From positions 1 through 20,445 of the forward strand of contig CBDVCD010000028.1 of NCBI GenBank assembly GCA_965372385.1: a stretch of 20,445 bases of DNA, read 5' to 3'. This document shows, piece after piece, positions 8,949 to 15,649 of this stretch. Origin of the DNA: JASJBU01 sp965372385. GTDB taxonomy: Bacteria; Pseudomonadota; Gammaproteobacteria; Chromatiales; Chromatiaceae. Position 1 is the first letter of the stretch; each line of letters opens with the position of its first letter. The notes beneath the pieces are model-generated. The model did not search any database and was not told where the DNA came from. It was given only the letters and a program-made list of their open reading frames with translations. Made by a program: the position numbers and the translations under genes.

Positions 8949-10144
8949 TCAACCACTGGTTTCGCTTTGCCGCAATGCTCATTGCGCTGTTTACGTCAGT
9001 CCAGCTCGGCGCGGAACTCAGGGGGAAGGCAGAGACGCGTGTCGACTATTATCCGGAGGCACCACTATTTCCTGATCAATCCCAAGCCCGTTTGCAGCCA
9101 TCCTTTGCGATTGAATTGGAGTTACGCGAAAGTCTGGGCAAAGATATCACCGCGGCGTTTTCCCTATTCGGCAAGATTCACCCGGATGCGGAGCGGGAAT
9201 TATCGGGCGATGTGCGCGAAGCCTGGTTGGGTTATTACGGCGAGTACTCCGAGTGGCGTGCCGGCATGCTGATGGAACGTTGGGGTGTACTCGAGGCCGA
9301 GAATATCGTCGACGTTCTGAATCCACGGGATGCCGTCGAGGATTTTCAAGGTGACGTCAAACTCGGTATTCCCGGCCTGCAGGCTACATACTTGGGCGAG
9401 GAAGCACAGTTTGATGCCTGGCTGCTGCCCTATGCCCGTCCACGCCACCTAGCAGAGGGTAAAGATAGATTTCGAACATTGTCGCTTCCCTTGCGAGAAG
9501 CTGCGTTCGAAGGCGGCCGTTTCCATCCCTCGTTTGCCGCTCGTGCCTCTACGGTTCAAGGCAATCTGGAGGCTGCCGTCTCGCATTTTTACGGTCATTC
9601 TCGAACCCCCTGGTTCAAGCTGGAGAGCGATACTTTCGGACGCGCCAAGGGCCTGCAACCGATATACGATCTCATCAATCAAACCAATCTCGAGTTGCTC
9701 TGGGTGCAGGGCCATTCATTGTGGAAACTGGAAGCCTTGCATAACTTCGGTCTGGAGGACGATTTCTTCGGCTTGGGTGTTGGCGTTGAAAGGGAAGTGC
9801 CCCGACTCTGGAACACTAGAGTCTCGCTAACCTTGTATGCGGAGGGCTACTATGATGACCGGGATGATTCTTCCAAGCTTCCCATAACGCCATTTCAACA
9901 GGATCTCTTCATCGGCGCTCGTCTGGCACTGAATGACGTCAACAGTACGGAGTTTCAGGTACGCGTCACGCATGACCTGGAATATGATTCGACACTATTG
10001 GATCTACGGGCCTCACGCCGGTTGAGCAGTTTATGGACCATGGAAGCAGTCATTTATGGTTTTTTAAATGTTGAAGATGATCCCGCCCTTGGCACTTTTC
10101 AAAATGATCATCGTATCCACTTTAAATTGACCCGAGGTTTTTGA
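8936..10144 (+). CDS. Predicted outer-membrane beta-barrel protein (DUF1302-like/porin-like)
   Basis: 402 residues from ATG 8936, with a signal peptide (hydrophobic core at about 11-23, cut near LGA-E at 26). The mature part has many short amphipathic strands with alternating aromatic residues. Phrases such as EAWLGYYGEYSEWRAGMLMERWGVLEAENI and DVLNPRD (given in part: RAGMLMERWG, DVLNPRD) resemble barrel proteins of the DUF1302 kind found next to MMPL and LolA-like genes. The last residue is Phe, the usual C-terminal signal for the BAM assembly machine. The start overlaps the previous gene by 13 bp; GTG 8945, overlapping the TGA as GTGA, is an alternative start, while an upstream in-frame ATG 8870 would lack a proper signal peptide. 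Likely the outer-membrane partner of the exporter; the family name is less certain than the barrel prediction. Confidence 0.8.
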   Translation: MVQVINHWFRFAAMLIALFTSVQLGAELRGKAETRVDYYPEAPLFPDQSQARLQPSFAIELELRESLGKDITAAFSLFGKIHPDAERELSGDVREAWLGYYGEYSEWRAGMLMERWGVLEAENIVDVLNPRDAVEDFQGDVKLGIPGLQATYLGEEAQFDAWLLPYARPRHLAEGKDRFRTLSLPLREAAFEGGRFHPSFAARASTVQGNLEAAVSHFYGHSRTPWFKLESDTFGRAKGLQPIYDLINQTNLELLWVQGHSLWKLEALHNFGLEDDFFGLGVGVEREVPRLWNTRVSLTLYAEGYYDDRDDSSKLPITPFQQDLFIGARLALNDVNSTEFQVRVTHDLEYDSTLLDLRASRRLSSLWTMEAVIYGFLNVEDDPALGTFQNDHRIHFKLTRGF

Positions 10145-10348
10145 AACGAGTTCCATAAATTATTTAGCAGCCAGAATCATTCTTCCCTGGGGTGTTTCTG
10201 GAACGGAATCGGAAAATGAGATCTATCGACCACTTTACGTTTGACCACGTGTCGTTATGCAAATGTTGGCGAATTTATGCATCAGCTAGTGTCCGTTCGT
10301 TTCCGACCAGGCACTATCTACTCTACCTACCACGGAGGAGTGTCACCT

Positions 10349-11311
10349 ATGGGAATAGATAATCTTGAACCGCTCGCGATCGGAGAGAATGCGTCATTTT
10401 CTGAGCTAGAGTCATACAGCCCAACCCTACCGAACCAACTTCGACAGAAAGTAGAGCCGTTAAATTATGGGACCTTGAGCGCTGGTAAGCGCGGAAATAC
10501 CAAGACTCGTCGCGAGGCTGGTAGCAACGGCAGTGAGCGATTGAGCGATCTTCACGGCTCGCTCCAAGCGCTTACAGAGCTCCATGGTACCCATCGCAGC
10601 ATGGAATCACTGCTGCGGACGGCGTCCCGCTTAGTGGTCAATATATTGGACCTCGAGCACTGCAGTATTGGTTGGCTGGAGGAAAACGCATTGGGTATTC
10701 GGGTCTGGGCGAGCCATACTCGGGAAGGGGCAAGCATAAACACTGACCGGGTTTGCAGAGCATTCTCAGGTTTAGTCAATAGGCAAAGACCTAAGTGTGG
10801 TAACTCTGTCACGCCTCCAGGCCGCTTGGGGCCAGACCCTGGGGTTTGGCGGGGAGGTGAAATTATGTCACCGCTTCGCGTTGACAAACAGATCGTTGGC
10901 TACGTTTGTGGCCTTAAAAATGAATCCTCTAATGCACGTATATTAGATGCCGAGAGGTCCCTGTTTGCTACTTTGAGTCAACATATCAGCGCGGCAATCG
11001 AGGCACAGCGTACGCGTGAAATGCTGGATTGTCCCTATATTGCACTGGCGCTGAGTCCAAAAGAGAGGGAATCTTTTGCAGGTCTGACCCTCGTGGAGCG
11101 GCCGTTTCTGGATCCAATCAACAATCCGGATAAGCTGGTAAGAAAAATTGCACGTCGGTTTTTCACGGACCTTCGTAGAGCCGGGTTTGAAACAAAACAG
11201 ATTATGTGTGTATCAACGGAGATTTTGGACAGCTTGCTTGTTGTCCTGAACAAGACGAAGTCTAGACGACAAAAATCTCCTCCCTCGATCCTGCCGGTGG
11301 AACAGGGCTGA
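10349..11311 (+). CDS. GAF-domain protein with an unassigned C-terminal helical region
   Basis: 320 residues from ATG 10349, chosen because CGGAGGAG (10333-10340) sits eight bases upstream; the frame is open back to 10241 but no site supports that start. Residues about 65-223 look like a GAF sensor domain: helix TELHGTHRSMESLLRTASRL, strand region CSIGWLEE, and SPLRVDKQIVGYVCGL before the closing helix. Residues about 224-320 form a basic helical tail (DKLVRKIARRFFTDLRRAGF) with no recognised output domain, kinase, GGDEF or clear Fis-type helix-turn-helix. No signal peptide or TM is seen, so it is probably cytoplasmic. It lies 204 bp after the export operon and may sense a small ligand and regulate it; that is inference. 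Confidence 0.72.
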   Translation: MGIDNLEPLAIGENASFSELESYSPTLPNQLRQKVEPLNYGTLSAGKRGNTKTRREAGSNGSERLSDLHGSLQALTELHGTHRSMESLLRTASRLVVNILDLEHCSIGWLEENALGIRVWASHTREGASINTDRVCRAFSGLVNRQRPKCGNSVTPPGRLGPDPGVWRGGEIMSPLRVDKQIVGYVCGLKNESSNARILDAERSLFATLSQHISAAIEAQRTREMLDCPYIALALSPKERESFAGLTLVERPFLDPINNPDKLVRKIARRFFTDLRRAGFETKQIMCVSTEILDSLLVVLNKTKSRRQKSPPSILPVEQG

Positions 11312-11386
11312 ATTGAAGTGTCGTGGTGCTCTCGATGCTTGACAGGACATTCAAGTCATTTCTTGGTGTATAAGCAAATCGAACCC

Positions 11387-11416
11387 AAAAAAAGGCTGCC
11401 ATAAGGCAGCCTTTTT
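11387..11416 (-). terminator. Rho-independent terminator, usable from both sides
   Basis: Stem GGCTGCC (11394-11400), loop ATAA, stem GGCAGCC (11405-11411). A run of seven A lies on the left (seven U when read on the minus strand) and five T on the right. The stronger U-run is for minus-strand transcription, where it follows the 30-residue peptide gene; on the plus strand it can end the GAF transcript. Confidence 0.88.
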
Positions 11417-11438
11417 AACGCTGTTAGCTTGCTGGTCG

Positions 11439-11531
11439 TTAAGTGGTGATATCGTACGGATCGTCACCAGAAGGATCTGGCCATGCGGGGTCTTCGGGCC
11501 AACAAATCAGATTTTGTCTGTTCGATTTCAT
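11439..11531 (-). CDS. Small Trp/Pro/Asp-rich peptide of 30 residues
   Basis: ATG at 11531 reading left to TAA at 11439. GGAG (11542-11539) lies seven bases before the ATG. The product begins MKSNRQN and has the unusual core CWPEDPAWPDPSGDDPYD, with two Trp, five Pro, six Asp and one Cys. There is no signal peptide or TM. A strong terminator follows 23 bp after the stop, so this is a gene-plus-terminator unit. I do not recognise the family. Possibilities are a conserved small protein of unknown role, a modified-peptide precursor or a leader peptide. It faces both neighbours' transcripts and has no obvious modifying enzyme beside it. Confidence 0.55.
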   Translation of the reverse strand: MKSNRQNLICWPEDPAWPDPSGDDPYDITT

Positions 11532-11561
11532 CGCCTTACTCCGTTCAGTGATATTTGACAG

Positions 11562-11666
11562 TTAATTACACAGGGCGGTTTCGCTGTTAGCTTGGATCGC
11601 TCTAAGGGCTTGTGCCGGATAATTACCGTATAAGGGCAGCGGAAAAAAATAATTATCCAAGCTCAC
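11562..11666 (-). CDS. Possible 34-residue peptide upstream of the small Trp/Pro/Asp-rich gene
   Basis: A frame opening with GTG at 11666 and ending at TAA 11562, 30 bp before the ATG of the downstream small gene on the same strand. AAGGAG lies only two bases before the GTG, a tight spacing that weakens the case. The product is aromatic and Pro-rich near its start (YFFPLPLYGNYP) and lacks charge there. If real it would be the first gene of a two-peptide unit ending at the terminator at 11387-11416. The length is short enough that chance cannot be excluded. Confidence 0.25.
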   Translation of the reverse strand: MSLDNYFFPLPLYGNYPAQALRAIQANSETALCN

Positions 11667-12081
11667 GTCTCCTTCAGGGCATCTTCGGACAAGTTATTTT
11701 TTCCACAGCCCTCACATTTGAAGATCGGTCACATTGAACTCGCCCTAACTGTCATAGTAAACGGGGGTATTTGTTACGTATGTTAATTATTACCACGCCG
11801 ATTGGGTAAAAATACACATTATTACCTGGCTGACTATGCTGTATTATCAAGCGGTTAATAGAGAAACACGAGTGAGAGCGCCCAGCGGTTCGGTGCTGCC
11901 ACGCTCAATTCTGCCACCTGTACTGAATCCAAATTACCACCGCTTGCGTATATATTGTGTGAAGAACGGTTTCAATCCGGCTGATATATTTCACTGACTA
12001 AGAGAGTCATTGGCTTACATCAGGCAACCAATCGAACGGTCCCAGGAACTGTGACCGGAAAGTGAGCAATTTCTGAAAAAG

Positions 12082-13860
12082 ATGACATCCAAACGGGTTC
12101 TAGCGGTTATAACACTATTTGTGGTCTTGGGGGGGCTGCTGTTGCTGGGTTGTGTGCCGGTGAAAACCCAGCATGAACACGCTTCTTCGACGGTATTACC
12201 TGGTACTGAGACGGCCATTATTCGTCATGAAGCCCACAAATTGATCCAACGTCTGCTGGATGAGGAACTTATCCCGGGAATAAGCATAGCGCTGGTGGAC
12301 GGCAACGGGCCGCTTTGGCTGGAGGGGTTCGGTCTGGCGGACAGACAGCGGGGGATCGCGGCTCAACCCGATACGGTCTATCGGGTCGGTTCCCTCAGCA
12401 AGTCTTTGACGGCCATGGGGGTCATGCAGCTGAGCGAGCTTGAAAAGATTGCCCTGGATGAGCCTCTGGAGGATCAACTCGAAGGGTTTGCCATCCGTCG
12501 GCATCAGGTGGATAAGGTTGTGATCACCCCAAGACAGCTGCTCAGCCATCGTAGCGGCCTGCCCAGTGATCTGCGCAAGGGGATGTACACGCAGACACCG
12601 TTCAGGAGGGTGACGCGTCTGTTGCACGATGAGTATCTCGCCTTTATGCCGGATACGGTCTATGGCTATTCCAATCTGGGCTACGATCTGCTCGGCCATC
12701 TGATTGAACAACGATCGGGCAGGCCGTTTGCGGAGTATATGCAGGAACAGTTGTTTGAACCCCTGCATATGCACTACACAGGCTACGCATTATCGCCAGC
12801 AATGCAGGAGAAACTGGCCGCCGGCCATCTGGATGGCCAGGTTCGTCCGCAACCCCCGCTCAGGGATACACCGGCACTGGGTCTCTACTCCACGGCGCAG
12901 GATCTGGGAAACCTATTGGTGGCCCTGCTCCAGGGCACGGCACCTGGTGTGAGTGAGAACACGATCCGGCAGATGTGGCTGCCCCAGATAGCCGAGGGGC
13001 AGATCTCGCTGGGTTTCCATCCGGGGCTTGGCTGGTTCATCGAGGACGACCCCCTGTTGGGCCGGGTGGTACGTCATGGTGGTAGTACGCTACTGTTCGG
13101 CGCGGAACTGGCACTGCTGCCGGATCAAGGGATCGGGGTGGTTGTGCTGGCGAATGGCGCGGACAGTAACCGGGTCGCCCGTCAGCTGGCTGCCACCCTA
13201 TTGCAGCTGACCTTGCGGGTTCGTGGATCAGGGATTATGACTCGGACGATCAAGTCCCCGGCGCCTGAGGAGCAATCCCAGCTGATCCCGTCCGGCGGTT
13301 ATGCAACGGATCTTGGTCTGTTGATGGTGGACTCGGAAAGACCCCGACTCTGTGCCTGTATTATCGAGCGCATGCTGGATATGGTCCGCTTTGATGATGG
13401 CAGTTTCGGGCTGACACCGGAGAGTGCGGCCAGTCTGCCGAGCAGCTATCGGGTGTTGGGGGAGTTACGCTTCCGCTCCCGCCATCAGGGAGGGAAGGAT
13501 GTGCTCCTGGCCGAGAGAGATGGAGAGGAGATCGTCCTGGGAACCCGGATCGACTCCCAATCCTGGGATCATGTCTGGCGTCAACGTATTGGGCGTTACC
13601 GAACCCTCAATCCGGACGGGGATTACAGTATTCAAGATCTGCAGCTCAGCAGTGAAGAGGGGGTGATTTGTCTCCACTATCGTGCCCCCCATCTGACTGA
13701 CAGTGTCATTCGTGTGCCGCTGAAACCGGTGTCAGCAACCGAGGCGGTGATCGAGGGCCTGGGCCGGGGACGGGGAGAGACGGTCAGGTTCGTCGAGATC
13801 AATGGCAAGCAGTGTATCCGCTTTTCCGGCTATATGGGAGAGCCGGTGGATGCCGAGTGA
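12082..13860 (+). CDS. Beta-lactamase-fold serine hydrolase lipoprotein
   Basis: 592 residues. The N-terminus is a lipoprotein signal: a hydrophobic stretch and lipobox LLGC with Cys24. Pro at +2 after the Val does not match the inner-membrane Asp rule, so outer-membrane sorting is likely. The catalytic domain (about 45-375) is of the class C beta-lactamase/penicillin-binding type: SLSK (Ser104, Lys107), YSN (Tyr196-Asn198) and HGGS (His332-Ser335). The last 200 or so residues form an extra beta-rich domain of unknown role. Members of this family include D-aminopeptidases, esterases and peptidoglycan hydrolases; true beta-lactamase activity cannot be assumed. The start has only a weak ribosome site. 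It is transcribed alone as far as can be seen: 103 bp separate it from the sigma factor gene. Confidence 0.88.
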   Translation: MTSKRVLAVITLFVVLGGLLLLGCVPVKTQHEHASSTVLPGTETAIIRHEAHKLIQRLLDEELIPGISIALVDGNGPLWLEGFGLADRQRGIAAQPDTVYRVGSLSKSLTAMGVMQLSELEKIALDEPLEDQLEGFAIRRHQVDKVVITPRQLLSHRSGLPSDLRKGMYTQTPFRRVTRLLHDEYLAFMPDTVYGYSNLGYDLLGHLIEQRSGRPFAEYMQEQLFEPLHMHYTGYALSPAMQEKLAAGHLDGQVRPQPPLRDTPALGLYSTAQDLGNLLVALLQGTAPGVSENTIRQMWLPQIAEGQISLGFHPGLGWFIEDDPLLGRVVRHGGSTLLFGAELALLPDQGIGVVVLANGADSNRVARQLAATLLQLTLRVRGSGIMTRTIKSPAPEEQSQLIPSGGYATDLGLLMVDSERPRLCACIIERMLDMVRFDDGSFGLTPESAASLPSSYRVLGELRFRSRHQGGKDVLLAERDGEEIVLGTRIDSQSWDHVWRQRIGRYRTLNPDGDYSIQDLQLSSEEGVICLHYRAPHLTDSVIRVPLKPVSATEAVIEGLGRGRGETVRFVEINGKQCIRFSGYMGEPVDAE

Positions 13861-13963
13861 TCAAACGGCACTTGAGTAATCAACAGGTATGTTAGGTCCT
13901 TGCCGGTAGGGGCATTGGGCAGTACTCTTGGGGATCAACCACTGACTCTCAATTGGAGTGCCC

Positions 13964-14545
13964 ATGGCAAACGGGGATCACCCAGTCAGCGCAAACGCGC
14001 AACGCAATGCACAACTGCAGGAGCTTCTGGCGGCCTGCGCACTGCATGATCGGCGGGCTTTTTCCCGTTTATACGAGCTGACCTCGGCGAAACTATATGG
14101 TGTGGTGCTGCGTATATTAATTAGGGATGAGTGGGCTCAGGACTGTCTGCAAGAGGCCTATATCAAGGTTTGGAACAAGGCAGAGAGTTATCGTCCCCAG
14201 CTGGCCTCACCGATGACATGGATGGCCACGATTGCACGCAACCAGGCCCTGGACCTGTTGCGCCGCCGCCATCGAGAGGTCAGGGAGTCCGATACCGAGG
14301 ATTTTCCTGAAGAGGTGGATCAGGATCCATTGCCGCAGGAAAAGCTGCAACAGACTGATGAAGGACGTCGGCTCAACCGGTGTCTGGAACAGCTGAAGAG
14401 TCAGCAGCGACAGATCATCGTGTTGGCCTACTTTAAAGGCTTGACCCATGATGAACTGGCAGCCAGAACGGATACGCCCCTCGGAACGGTCAAGACATGG
14501 ATACGTCGTGGTCTGGAACAATTGAAGAGGTGTTTGGAACCATGA
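13964..14545 (+). CDS. ECF (group 4) RNA polymerase sigma factor
   Basis: 193 residues from ATG 13964; GGAG (13955-13958) is five bases upstream, making the in-frame GTG 13958 unlikely. Region sigma2 (about 20-95) contains the core-binding and -10-recognition pattern LYELTSAKLYGVVLRI, ..DCLQEAYIKVWNKA and TWMATIARNQALDLLRRR. Region sigma4 (about 138-190) carries the -35 helix-turn-helix LTHDELAARTDTPLGTVKTWIRRGLEQL. The short, acidic linker (SDTEDFPEEVDQDP) is normal for ECF factors. Its TGA overlaps the ATG of the anti-sigma gene, so the two are translated as a pair and the sigma is presumably held inactive until an envelope signal releases it. The overall pattern resembles the SigK-type group that pairs with RskA-like anti-sigmas. 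Confidence 0.93.
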   Translation: MANGDHPVSANAQRNAQLQELLAACALHDRRAFSRLYELTSAKLYGVVLRILIRDEWAQDCLQEAYIKVWNKAESYRPQLASPMTWMATIARNQALDLLRRRHREVRESDTEDFPEEVDQDPLPQEKLQQTDEGRRLNRCLEQLKSQQRQIIVLAYFKGLTHDELAARTDTPLGTVKTWIRRGLEQLKRCLEP

Positions 14546-15228
14546 AACAGCAAGATCCAGCATCGGAAGCCGTCGATCTGGCGGGTGAATACGTCCTGGG
14601 AACCCTGCAGGGTAGGGAGCGGGATCAGTTCGAACAAAGGGTGATGGGCGACTTCGGGTTGCAGCAGGAGGTAGCTGCCTGGGAACAGCGCCTGGTTCCC
14701 CTGCTGGATACGCTTGAACCGGTCATACCGCCCGCTGCAATCTGGCGAAACATTGAACAGCGCATTGACCCCCAGCCACCACAGGAGAGGACCGGCATCT
14801 GGGACAGCCTGAATTTCTGGCGCAACCTGGGCATGGCAACGGCCAGTCTGGTGCTGGTGCTCAGTCTGAGTCTGTTTGGGTTGAGACAGGAGACCGGTGA
14901 GCTGGAACGCCTGATGGTGGTGATGAACGACCAGTCCCAGGCTGGCTGGGTTATCGGCACCCGCGGGAATGACGCAATACTCAGGGTGAAGGCGATGCAG
15001 CCCACGCGGTTGCCCAAGGGAAAGGTCTGTCAGCTGTGGATGGAGAGAGAGGACGGTGTGCTGATACCGATTGGTGTGCTGCCTCATACAGGCGCCATGG
15101 AGATGATCTCTCCGGCATTACTGAAACAGGACAGCCGTTTCAAGATCAGTATCGAATCCGCGCTACTGGCGCCGGTTGCGCGCCCGAGCGAGGAGATCGT
15201 CTTCGAGGGCAAGATGATCACGATCTAA
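14542..15228 (+). CDS. Membrane anti-sigma factor (RskA-like)
   Basis: 228 residues. The cytoplasmic N-terminal domain (about 1-90) has the anti-sigma pattern AGEYVLGTLQGRERDQFEQR and AAIWRNIEQRI. It is followed by one TM helix (about 95-114, ASLVLVLSLSLFGL) and a periplasmic C-terminal RskA-type domain with the strand pattern QLWMERED and PIGVLP. No HxxxCxxC zinc motif is present, so it is not the ZAS type. The start codon lies inside the sigma stop (ATGA). A terminator follows 10 bp after the stop. The periplasmic domain probably senses envelope stress or redox state through regulated proteolysis, as known for this family. Confidence 0.9.
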   Translation: MKQQDPASEAVDLAGEYVLGTLQGRERDQFEQRVMGDFGLQQEVAAWEQRLVPLLDTLEPVIPPAAIWRNIEQRIDPQPPQERTGIWDSLNFWRNLGMATASLVLVLSLSLFGLRQETGELERLMVVMNDQSQAGWVIGTRGNDAILRVKAMQPTRLPKGKVCQLWMEREDGVLIPIGVLPHTGAMEMISPALLKQDSRFKISIESALLAPVARPSEEIVFEGKMITI

Positions 15229-15237
15229 TCCCTAGAT

Positions 15238-15270
15238 GATCGCAGCGGTAAGAGGCGATCTCTCTTTTTT
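15238..15270 (+). terminator. Rho-independent terminator after the sigma/anti-sigma pair
   Basis: Stem GATCGC (15238-15243), an 11-base loop, stem GCGATC (15255-15260), then TCTCTTTTTT. It lies 10 bp after the anti-sigma stop. The stem is short, so strength is moderate. Confidence 0.7.
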
Positions 15271-15290
15271 CATCTCTGGCTGGATATGTC

Positions 15291-15324
15291 ACCCAAGATC
15301 CGCGATTGAAGGCGGATCTTGGGT
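15291..15324. repeat. Perfect 13-bp inverted repeat (hairpin)
   Basis: ACCCAAGATCCGC (15291-15303) and its exact reverse complement (15312-15324) flank an 8-base loop. No T-run follows on either strand, so it is not a standard terminator. It sits between the terminator and the TATAAT box, so it could be a second terminator element, an RNA stabiliser or a repeat found elsewhere in the genome. Confidence 0.85.
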
Positions 15325-15363
15325 GTCAGTGCTTGATTGACAGGTTGCTGACAAGGATCCAGG

Positions 15364-15369
15364 TATAAT
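15364..15369 (+). promoter_or_regulatory. Possible -10 box for the GGDEF-EAL gene
   Basis: An exact TATAAT, with TTGACA upstream at 21-base spacing (too long) and TTGCTG at 13 (too short). The -10 match is exact but the -35 is not at normal distance, so either a regulator or an extended -10 would be needed. It would give a leader of about 275 bases before the start chosen here. Confidence 0.35.
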
Positions 15370-15649
15370 TCTGTGAATTTCCCTGACCAATTTGGGTAGA
15401 ATTGGTTTAATTCCTTTATCCGTAACTAATCGAGGGCTATGCAACAGCTCGCTTACCCTGCATGTGGGTTGAAGTCTGATTCTCCTATCCTACATCTCCC
15501 GTTGCTGTCTAACTGCTCCCTGTTGATGCTGGCCAGCGCTGGCATAACTGGCTTGGTCAAGGTGGATGACCGGGAGTATGACCCCGATCAGAAAATTGTC
15601 GCCAGTGTATCAGGGGAGTATGACTAGCTTGAGCTGGAATAGGGGAAAA

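Larger units (their letters stand above)
11312..12081. other. Long gap without a large gene; minus-strand small genes and a terminator
   Basis: This 770-bp AT-richer stretch separates the GAF gene from the hydrolase lipoprotein. Its left part holds a strong hairpin terminator (11387-11416) and the minus-strand small genes described separately. Two exact 13-base copies of CGCTGTTAGCTTG lie at 11419-11431 and 11582-11594. A 9-bp inverted repeat (GGATAATTA 11617-11625, TAATTATCC 11650-11658) lies within the upstream small frame. From about 11670 to 12081 I see no convincing gene; a 53-codon frame at 11836-11997 has no ribosome site. This part probably contains the promoter of the downstream lipoprotein, but I could not pick out a clear pair of boxes. 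Confidence 0.6.
15229..15649. other. Intergenic region with terminator, hairpin and likely promoter
   Basis: 421 bp between the anti-sigma and the GGDEF-EAL gene. In order it holds a terminator (15238-15270), a perfect 13-bp inverted repeat (15291-15324), a TATAAT box (15364-15369), and two copies of GGGAGTATGAC (15572-15582 and 15614-15624), each containing an in-frame ATG for the next gene. A 62-codon frame at 15439-15627 overlaps the region; it has no ribosome site and its product looks like no known protein, so I do not call it. I checked for a cyclic-di-GMP riboswitch (GEMM-type conserved core) and saw none. Confidence 0.6.

Noticed and set aside
10145..10210. Possible terminator after the export operon
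   Set aside because: CCAGAA (10171-10176) can pair with TTCTGG (10196-10201), but the stem is only six bases and no T-run follows.
11836..11997. 53-codon plus-strand frame in the long gap
   Set aside because: No ribosome site before the ATG and no recognisable product; the AT-rich composition makes chance frames likely.
15439..15627. 62-codon frame before the GGDEF-EAL gene
   Set aside because: No ribosome site, overlaps the possible starts of the real gene, and the product has no family character.
15400..15640. Possible cyclic-di-GMP riboswitch before the GGDEF-EAL gene
   Set aside because: The long leader invited the idea, but the conserved core bases of GEMM-type switches were not seen.
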